From Myxococcales bacterium (lineage in GTDB: Bacteria > Myxococcota_A > Polyangia > Palsa-1104), in NCBI GenBank assembly GCA_023248835.1, contig JAHFDU010000025.1:1-19996 (forward strand): a stretch of DNA of 19,996 nucleotides, read 5' to 3'. A model generated the notes under the pieces. That model searched no databases and had not been told where the DNA came from. It saw only the letters and a program-made list of their open reading frames with translations. Both the position numbers and the translations under genes were made by a program. Of this stretch, positions 7,852-13,176 are shown piece after piece (position 1 is the first letter of the stretch; every line of letters starts with the position of its first letter).

Positions 7852-9351
7852 ATGTCGAAACTTCTGCTTGCCATCGACCAAGGCACCACCGGCTCTACTG
7901 TGCTGGCTTTTGACCAGGCGCTGAGTTTGCGGGCGCGTGGCTATCGCGAGTTTCCGCAGCACTATCCCAGGCCGGGCTGGGTCGAGCACCAGGCCGACGA
8001 GATTTGGCAGTCGGTCTGCGGCGCCATCGCCGATGCACTGCATGGATCGGGGTCGAACGCCGAATCGGCCGAGATCGCCGCCATCGGCATCACCAACCAG
8101 CGTGAAACCACGCTGGTGTGGGAGCGCGCAAGCTCGCGGTCGATTGGGCCGGCGATCGTCTGGCAAGATCGGCGCACCGCCGAGCATTGCGCTCAGCTCA
8201 AGTCGGCCGGGCTCGAGCCGGAATTTCAAAAGCGCACCGGCTTGAGACTCGATCCCTATTTTTCTGGCACCAAATTGGCTTGGCTGCTCGATCACACCGA
8301 CGGGCTGCGCGGGCGCGCCGAGCGGGGCGAAATCTGTTTTGGCACCGTCGACAGCTATATGGTTTGGCGGCTGTCGGGTGGCGCCGCCCATGTCACCGAC
8401 GTGTCGAACGCCTCGCGCACGCTGCTGTACGACATCGGCGAGCGCGCCTGGTCGAGCCATCTTGGCGACGTGCTGCGCATTCCTGCCAAAATGTTGCCCA
8501 AAGTGGTGTCATCGGCCGAAGTGGTAGCCACCACCGCCAGTGTGCCCGGGCTGCGCGACGGGATTCCGATCTGCGGCATTGCCGGCGACCAGCAGGCGGC
8601 GCTGTTCGGCCAGGGCTGTTTCTCGGACGGCGAGGCCAAGTGCACCTACGGCACTGGCGCTTTTTTGCTGATGAACACTGGCGAAAAACAGGTAGTTTCG
8701 TCAAGCGGCCTGCTCACCACCGTCGCCTGGCAAATCGGCGACGAATTTGTCTACGCGCTCGAAGGTTCAACCTTTGTCGCCGGCGCCATGGTGCAGTGGC
8801 TGCGCGACGGTCTGGGGCTAATTTCATCGGCGAGCGAAATCGAAAGTTTGGCCGCTTCGGTGCCCGACGCCGGCGGCGTGGTGGCAGTCCCGGCGCTGGC
8901 CGGCCTCGGCGCTCCCTACTGGCGCCCCGAGGCACGCGGCCTGATTTCGGGTCTGTCGCGCGGCACCACCAAGGCGCATCTGGCGCGCGCGGTACTCGAA
9001 GGGATCGCGCTGCAGATTTGCGATCTGTTTTCGGCGATGCAGAAAGACGCCAAACTGCCGCTCACCTCGGTGAATGTCGATGGCGGTGCTGCGGCCAACA
9101 ATCTTTTGATGCAGTTTCAGGCCGACCTTTTGGGCGCCGAAATTCGCCGACCTCAGCTGGTGGAATCGACCGCGCTCGGCGCCGCGATGCTGGCCGGGCT
9201 CGGCGCCAAATTCTGGCCTTCCACCATCGAGCTGGCGCCGCTTTTGCGAGCCAAGCAAAACAGCAATGGGACGGTTTTTTCGCCGCAAATGGCCCGCGCT
9301 GAAGTCGATCTGCATCTTGGCCGCTGGCGCCACGCGGTCGAGCGCGCTTAA
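7852..9351 (+). CDS. glpK: Glycerol kinase
   Basis: This is a 499-residue FGGY-family kinase of normal glycerol kinase length that makes sn-glycerol 3-phosphate from glycerol and ATP in the cytoplasm. The N-terminus LAIDQGTTGST is the phosphate-1 loop. Substrate-site stretches ITNQRETT and RLDPYFSGTK are present, as is GIAGDQQAALFGQ with the catalytic Asp at about residue 246. Late family motifs YALEGSTFVAGA, GLGAPYW and DGGAAANNLLMQFQADLL are all intact. The ATG at 7852 gives the usual N-terminus, although no ribosome-binding site precedes it. It is divergent from the metallophosphoesterase with only 44 bp between them. No glycerol-3-phosphate dehydrogenase is adjacent. The aquaporin further right is of the arsenic-linked type rather than a clear GlpF. 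Confidence 0.97.
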   Translation: MSKLLLAIDQGTTGSTVLAFDQALSLRARGYREFPQHYPRPGWVEHQADEIWQSVCGAIADALHGSGSNAESAEIAAIGITNQRETTLVWERASSRSIGPAIVWQDRRTAEHCAQLKSAGLEPEFQKRTGLRLDPYFSGTKLAWLLDHTDGLRGRAERGEICFGTVDSYMVWRLSGGAAHVTDVSNASRTLLYDIGERAWSSHLGDVLRIPAKMLPKVVSSAEVVATTASVPGLRDGIPICGIAGDQQAALFGQGCFSDGEAKCTYGTGAFLLMNTGEKQVVSSSGLLTTVAWQIGDEFVYALEGSTFVAGAMVQWLRDGLGLISSASEIESLAASVPDAGGVVAVPALAGLGAPYWRPEARGLISGLSRGTTKAHLARAVLEGIALQICDLFSAMQKDAKLPLTSVNVDGGAAANNLLMQFQADLLGAEIRRPQLVESTALGAAMLAGLGAKFWPSTIELAPLLRAKQNSNGTVFSPQMARAEVDLHLGRWRHAVERA

Positions 9352-9468
9352 AGTGGGGTCTCCATCCCCCAGCGCGACCTCTCCAAGCGCAGAAATCGAG
9401 CAATTTCAACCCGCGATAGGTGGCATGCCGATTGCTGCTTTAGCCGCCGAACGAATGAGGAGGCGACC

Positions 9469-10992
9469 ATGCGTTGCGCGCTGATGGTGATGTTGATTTC
9501 CGGCTGTACCCGTGCGATTCCGTTGGTTGGGTCTGACGCCGATCTCGGCGTCGATGGCAGCATCGGCCAAGACGCTAGTGGCAACGACGCCTTGCCCTGC
9601 GGGCAAGATCCAAGCGCTGATGTGCACAACTGCGGCAGCTGCGGTCACGACTGCACAGCCGAGCTCGGCTCTAGCGCGATTTGCAAAAGCGGCCAGTGTA
9701 GCTCGACAACTTGCAAGGACAGTGAGGTAGTTTGCAGCGGCAAATGCGTCGACTTGAAAAACGACGCGCGCAACTGCGGCGACTGCGGCAACCGGTGTAG
9801 CCAGGAGTGCGTCGAAGGCAAGTGCGTCAGCGCGCCGCCCAAAATCGACCTCTTGTTCATGATCGACAATTCACGCTCGATGGCTCCGAAACAGGAGCGG
9901 CTACGCGCGATGTTTCCCGCGATCATGAAAGATCTCAACGGCCGCAATGCCGCGGTTTCCTATCACATCGGCGTCGTCACCTCGGACTTGGCGGCAGGAC
10001 CGCTGACCTCGATGGGCGGCGGCAGCGCGCCTTCCGGCACCTCGGGCTGCCGCATGAATGGTGGCGTTCGCGGCGACGGTGCACGACTGGTCAATGTAGG
10101 CGCGGCTGCCGACCCGAGCTGCAAGCGGATTAATGGCGCCAATTACATTGATTTTGACGCCCTGCATCCGGCCAATAGCAACTTGCCGAATGGCCAAGAC
10201 TTGACCACCACTTTCGACTGCATGGCGTCGGTGGGCGAAACCGGCTGCGGCATGGAGCACCAACTCGAGGCGGTCTACCAGGCACTCGGCCCCAACGCCC
10301 CCTCCGACAACGCCGGCTTTCTGCGCAATCAAGCGCTCTTGGTGGTGGTCTTCGTCACTGACGAGGATGACTGCTCGGCCCCCGACAACACCGACTTGTA
10401 CGCGCAGGACGGCTACACCCTTGCCGACGGAAAGAAAGCCTTTGATGAGCTCGGCTACTACCACTCGTTCCGCTGCACCGAATGGGGCATCAAGTGCAAC
10501 GGCAAGAAGGTGCCGCGCGATCAGATGATGGCAATGAGTGGCTGTCAGCCGCTCACTCAGGCCGAGGGCGGCAAGCTCTACGATGTCGATCGCTACATCG
10601 ATTTTTTCACCCAGTCGACCGGCGTAAAAAGCAAGCCGAACCAAGTGGTGCTGGCTTCGATTGCCGGACCGGCCGACCAGGTCGAGACCCTGTTTACCTC
10701 TTGCGACAGGCAGAGCGGTGCTTACTCGGTCAGCCAGGCTTGCCACTCGCCCGCCCAGCTCAACGACAACCAATGCATGGCGAATGGAGCGCCCAACCAG
10801 ATGTGTTCGGTGGTGCTACAGCACGCCTGCCAGCCCGACGATGCCACTCGATTTGGCGATCCTGCTGTCCGTATTTCCAAGGTGGTGCGGTCGCTTTCGA
10901 GCAATTCGGTCGAAGCTTCGATCTGCGACGACGACAACAGCACGTTTGTCAGCTCGCTCGGCCGCACCATCTCCAGTAATGTAGGTCAGTAA
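9469..10992 (+). CDS. VWA-domain cysteine-rich lipoprotein
   Basis: This is a 507-residue exported protein with an unusually short lipoprotein signal (MRCALMVMLISGC) and lipidated Cys13. An ideal AGGAGG at 9458-9463, 5 bases before the ATG, fixes the start. Residues about 40-120 hold two NCGxCG-type Cys modules like those in the lipoprotein at 4684-6822. A von Willebrand factor A domain then begins at IDLLFMIDNSRSM, with the metal-site motif D133-N-S135-R-S137. The strand FVTDEDDCS near residue 295 and many paired cysteines match a VWA family common in myxobacteria. Such domains bind other proteins through a bound metal ion, and the partner here is unknown. The gap before it (9352-9468) shows no other gene. 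A short hairpin-like TGGGG/CCCCA just after glpK lacks a T-run. Confidence 0.9.
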   Translation: MRCALMVMLISGCTRAIPLVGSDADLGVDGSIGQDASGNDALPCGQDPSADVHNCGSCGHDCTAELGSSAICKSGQCSSTTCKDSEVVCSGKCVDLKNDARNCGDCGNRCSQECVEGKCVSAPPKIDLLFMIDNSRSMAPKQERLRAMFPAIMKDLNGRNAAVSYHIGVVTSDLAAGPLTSMGGGSAPSGTSGCRMNGGVRGDGARLVNVGAAADPSCKRINGANYIDFDALHPANSNLPNGQDLTTTFDCMASVGETGCGMEHQLEAVYQALGPNAPSDNAGFLRNQALLVVVFVTDEDDCSAPDNTDLYAQDGYTLADGKKAFDELGYYHSFRCTEWGIKCNGKKVPRDQMMAMSGCQPLTQAEGGKLYDVDRYIDFFTQSTGVKSKPNQVVLASIAGPADQVETLFTSCDRQSGAYSVSQACHSPAQLNDNQCMANGAPNQMCSVVLQHACQPDDATRFGDPAVRISKVVRSLSSNSVEASICDDDNSTFVSSLGRTISSNVGQ

Positions 10993-11044
10993 TTTTTTTT
11001 GATCGCTTTGCCGTCGGCAATGGCGGCGCGATGGACACAAAGGT

Positions 11045-11075
11045 GTGTCGGCATCGACACGTTTTCTTAGAACGT
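11045..11075 (+). promoter_or_regulatory. Inverted repeats upstream of sigma factor gene
   Basis: GTGTCG-GCAT-CGACAC at 11045-11060 is a perfect 6-bp inverted repeat. ACGTT at 11059-11063 and AACGT at 11071-11075 form a second, overlapping one. An A+T-rich stretch (CAATTAAATTCAAC) follows, so this is the likely promoter and operator region of the sigma factor gene, about 75-105 bases before its start. The regulator is unknown. Confidence 0.35.
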
Positions 11076-11138
11076 CAATTAAATTCAACTACTTACCTAT
11101 GGGAACTTTTGGCGCGCGGATTGCGTTGTCTCTTTGGC

Positions 11139-11144
11139 AGGAGG
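11139..11144 (+). promoter_or_regulatory. Ribosome-binding site deciding the sigma factor start
   Basis: AGGAGG lies 5 bases before the ATG at 11150. It selects that start over the in-frame GTG at 11045, which sits inside an inverted repeat. Confidence 0.8.
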
Positions 11145-11149
11145 CAAAC

Positions 11150-11746
11150 ATGGCTGCTCGCAAGATCGACCCTCGCGCCCTTGGCGAAACCGAGCTCATC
11201 GAAGCGGTGCTTGCTCGTTGTGAATTCGGCTGGCGCGAACTGCTTCGTCGCTATCGCGCGCTGGCACTGAGCTGCATCCACAAGGTGCTGTCGCGCTATC
11301 GCTCGACCGGAATCGACGCCGATGAGCTCTATGCCGAATTCTGTCTGCGCCTGATGGAAGGCAACCTGCGCCGGCTCCGGCTTTACGATCCTGAGCGCGG
11401 CGCCAAGCTCGGCACCTGGCTCGGCATGATCGCGGCTCACACCGCGCACGATGTTTTGCGCAAGGCGGTGCGCCGCCCGCAACCGCTCCCAGTCGAAGCG
11501 ATTGACAACGAGTGCTGCCTCAGACCGACCAGCTTCGACGAGCTTGAGGCCAAGCAGGAACAGGAAAAATTCTTCGCCCTGCTTTCGCGCTCAAGCGATC
11601 GTGATCGTGATTTTGTCGAACTCTACTATCAGCGCGGCCTGCCGCCTGACGAAGTGGCGCGAGCGATGAAAATTTCCGTGCAGACCGTGTACACCAAAAC
11701 CAACAAGCTACGCGCTCGACTCATGGAGCTTGCGGCTGTGGTATGA
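11150..11746 (+). CDS. ECF-like sigma-70 family RNA polymerase sigma factor
   Basis: This is a 198-residue sigma factor with only regions 2 and 4. Region 2 covers about residues 15-105 and includes DADELYAEFCLRLMEG (core binding) and the region that ends AKLGTWLGMIAAHTAHDVLRK. Region 4 covers about 140-195, with the turn ELYYQRGLPPDEVARAM and the recognition helix KISVQTVYTKTNKLRARL that contacts the -35 element. No anti-sigma gene is adjacent, so its control is unclear. The last codons are odd. The stop TGA at 11744 is the first base triplet of a repeat element, and a second copy of the last 79 bp, including the recognition helix, follows that element at 11845-11923. The current C-terminal tail may therefore have been replaced during the insertion. 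Confidence 0.88.
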   Translation: MAARKIDPRALGETELIEAVLARCEFGWRELLRRYRALALSCIHKVLSRYRSTGIDADELYAEFCLRLMEGNLRRLRLYDPERGAKLGTWLGMIAAHTAHDVLRKAVRRPQPLPVEAIDNECCLRPTSFDELEAKQEQEKFFALLSRSSDRDRDFVELYYQRGLPPDEVARAMKISVQTVYTKTNKLRARLMELAAVV

Positions 11747-11841
11747 GCGCAGCGCAGCGAATCAACCGCGTCGGGCTTCGAAGGTGTACCGAGAAGACCT
11801 GCGCGGGAGGGTTGGAACCCTCTCAGGGTTCCAAATACAAT
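11744..11841 (+). repeat. Tail-duplicating repeat element, copy A
   Basis: This is a 98-bp element sharing almost all of its sequence with copy B (13007-13097). It starts with TGAGCG, so it supplies the sigma factor's stop codon, and ends AAATACAAT. Two stretches are identical in both copies: GTCGGGCTTCGAAGGTG and ACCGAGAAGACCTGCGCGGG. A perfect hairpin follows, with arms TTGGAACCCT (11812-11821) and AGGGTTCCAA (11825-11834) and a CTC loop. No T-run follows, so it is not a standard terminator. It contains no gene. It sits between the sigma gene and a detached copy of that gene's 3' end. Confidence 0.85.
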
Positions 11842-11844
11842 GCA

Positions 11845-11923
11845 GAAAATTTCGGTGCAAACCGTCTACACCAAAACCAACAAACTACGCGCCCGCCTGC
11901 TTGAACTGGCTCAAGCTGCATAG
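11845..11923 (+). pseudogene. Detached second copy of the sigma factor 3' end
   Basis: These 79 bp align without gaps to the last 79 bp of the sigma gene (11668-11746), ending in TAG at 11921-11923 where the gene has TGA. About 20 bases differ. Over the first 22 codons, 10 of 11 changed codons are synonymous, and the encoded tail KISVQTVYTKTNKLRARL is unchanged. This is the pattern of two copies that diverged while each was part of a working gene, not of decay in place. It has no start codon of its own and is a remnant. Confidence 0.8.
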
Positions 11924-11936
11924 TATTCCTGTCGAC

Positions 11937-12599
11937 ATGAATCTCGCTCGGCGAGCTATGTCGGAAGCGATCGGTACGGGACTGCTTACTGCTACGGTGG
12001 TCGGCTCGGGCATGATGGCGGAGCGATTGTGTGGTGGCAACATTGCTTTGGCGCTGCTCGCCAATACGCTAGCCACCGCCGCGGCGCTGGTGGCTTTGAT
12101 CCTGACCTTCGGTCCCATCTCGGGCGCGCATTTCAATCCGGTGGTGACACTAGCGTCGGCTTGGCAGCGCAACCTCGCTTGGCCTGACGTCCCGGCCTAT
12201 TTGTTTTCGCAAGTCGCTGGAGCTGTCAGCGGCGTCGCTGTCGCCCAATTAATGTTTGGCGAGGCGCTGTTTTCGCTGTCACAGCACGCGCGAAAAGGTG
12301 GCGCTCAGTTTTTTAGCGAGTTCATTGCCACTTTCGGACTGGTGACTGTCATTTTGGTATGCGGCCGGTTGCGCGCTCAGGTCACGCCTTTTGCCGTGGC
12401 TGCTTATATCGCCGCCGCGTATTGGTTCACCGCTTCGACATCGTTTGCCAATCCGGCGGTGACGATCGGTCGCGCGCTGACAAATAGTTTTGCTGGCATT
12501 CGGCCGGTCGACGTTCCGGCTTTTGTCGTCGCTCAATTTCTCGGCACCATAGCGGCAACTCTTCTGGGCGGCTGGCTGATTCAAGAACAACGCAAATGA
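11937..12599 (+). CDS. aqpS: Aquaporin-family channel of the arsenic-linked AqpS type
   Basis: This is a 220-residue MIP-family channel with about six membrane segments and both half-helix motifs. The first is HFNPVV (NPV at 67-69, a variant of NPA) and the second is SFANPAVTIGR (NPA at 172-174, with the usual following Arg179). FGPISGAHFNP and AAYWFTASTSFANPA match the AqpS type found in bacterial ars operons, where the channel lets arsenite leave the cell after arsenate reduction. Its stop overlaps the start of the arsenate reductase (ATGA at 12596-12599), which supports that role. The ATG at 11937 is chosen although no ribosome-binding site is visible. The open frame extends back to 11730 only through the repeat element and the sigma remnant. 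A simple water or glycerol channel is the alternative. Confidence 0.85.
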   Translation: MNLARRAMSEAIGTGLLTATVVGSGMMAERLCGGNIALALLANTLATAAALVALILTFGPISGAHFNPVVTLASAWQRNLAWPDVPAYLFSQVAGAVSGVAVAQLMFGEALFSLSQHARKGGAQFFSEFIATFGLVTVILVCGRLRAQVTPFAVAAYIAAAYWFTASTSFANPAVTIGRALTNSFAGIRPVDVPAFVVAQFLGTIAATLLGGWLIQEQRK

Positions 12600-13009
12600 T
12601 CACGGTCCTGTTTGCGTGTGTGCAGAATGCGGGGCGCTCACAGATGGCGGCCGCCTTTTTCAACCAGGTGGCCGACGCCAAACTTCATCGCGCGATCTCG
12701 GCCGGAACCAAGCCGGCCGATCGCGTCCACCCGATTGTCGTCGAGGCGATGCACGAAGCCGGCATCGATCTCTCAAACGTCAAACCACAACGACTCACGT
12801 CAGAACTTGCAGCCACTGCTCAAGTTCTCATCACCATGGGGTGCGGCGACGAATGCCCGATCGTTGCTGGCATCCACCGCTATGACTGGGCGCTGCCCGA
12901 TCCGAGCGGACAATCGATCGAAAACGTGCGCGTGATTCGTGACCAGATCAAACAACGCGTCGCCCAATTCATCGCTTCGGAGTTGCGCCTCCGATTGGAA
13001 GGTCGCTGA
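12596..13009 (+). CDS. arsC: Arsenate reductase, low-molecular-weight phosphatase type
   Basis: This is a 137-residue cytoplasmic enzyme that reduces arsenate to arsenite. The N-terminal loop FACVQNAGRSQMA is the C-x5-R-S active site (C8, R14, S15). MGCGDECP at 81-88 supplies two more cysteines (C83, C87) of the redox relay, and the acid motif DWALPDPSG carries D102-P. These are the hallmarks of ArsC enzymes of the LMW tyrosine-phosphatase fold. It is translationally coupled to the aquaporin, giving a reduction-then-efflux pair; no arsR is in the window. Its C-terminus (SELRLRLEGR) differs from that of a detached second copy of the gene's 3' end (SELASL) found after the repeat element, so the present tail may not be the original one. 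Confidence 0.88.
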   Translation: MITVLFACVQNAGRSQMAAAFFNQVADAKLHRAISAGTKPADRVHPIVVEAMHEAGIDLSNVKPQRLTSELAATAQVLITMGCGDECPIVAGIHRYDWALPDPSGQSIENVRVIRDQIKQRVAQFIASELRLRLEGR

Positions 13010-13097
13010 GCGGAGCGAATCAGTCGTGTCGGGCTTCGAAGGTGCACCGAGAAGACCTGCGCGGGAGTTGGAACCCTCTCAGGGTTCCAAATACAAT
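13007..13097 (+). repeat. Tail-duplicating repeat element, copy B
   Basis: This is a 91-bp relative of copy A (11744-11841) in the same orientation. It again starts TGAGCG at the stop codon of its host gene (arsC) and ends AAATACAAT. Compared with A it lacks 5 bases in the AGCG-rich start and GG just before the hairpin. The hairpin arms TTGGAACCCT (13068-13077) and AGGGTTCCAA (13081-13090) and the CTC loop are identical. GGTGCACC is palindromic here but GGTGTACC in copy A. The element is followed directly by a second copy of the arsC 3' end. Confidence 0.85.
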
Positions 13098-13176
13098 CGA
13101 AAACGTGCGCGTGATTCGTGACCAGATCAAACAACGCGTCGCCCAATTCATCGCTTCGGAATTGGCCTCGCTGTAG
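13096..13176 (+). pseudogene. Detached second copy of the arsC 3' end
   Basis: Bases 13096-13160 are identical to arsC bases 12917-12981 (65 of 65), starting exactly at a codon boundary. The copies then differ: here the frame ends SELASL with TAG at 13174-13176, while arsC proper ends SELRLRLEGR. The piece is 81 bp long, nearly the same as the 79-bp sigma remnant at the other element. It has no start of its own. Its last 29 bases are also read on the other strand as the end of the PBP1A gene. Confidence 0.85.

Noticed and set aside
8118..9302. A long open frame in a second frame of glpK, and a similar one at 2603-3304 within the permease.
   Set aside because: Both are Arg/Ala-rich shadows produced by G+C-biased third positions of well-supported genes.
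11668..11923. A diversity-generating retroelement (variable and template repeats at a gene 3' end).
   Set aside because: The changes are not concentrated at adenines of one copy, they are mostly synonymous, and no reverse transcriptase is nearby.
11730..11936. An N-terminal extension of the aquaporin by 69 residues, in frame.
   Set aside because: It reads through the repeat element and the detached sigma tail, is not channel-like, and the family N-terminus fits the ATG at 11937.
11744..13097. Integron attC sites or simple rho-independent terminators as the explanation for the hairpin repeat.
   Set aside because: The hairpin is perfect with no attC core motif (GTTRRRY), no T-run follows it, and neither idea explains the duplicated gene tails. 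A plain tandem duplication would give a second element after each second tail, which is absent.
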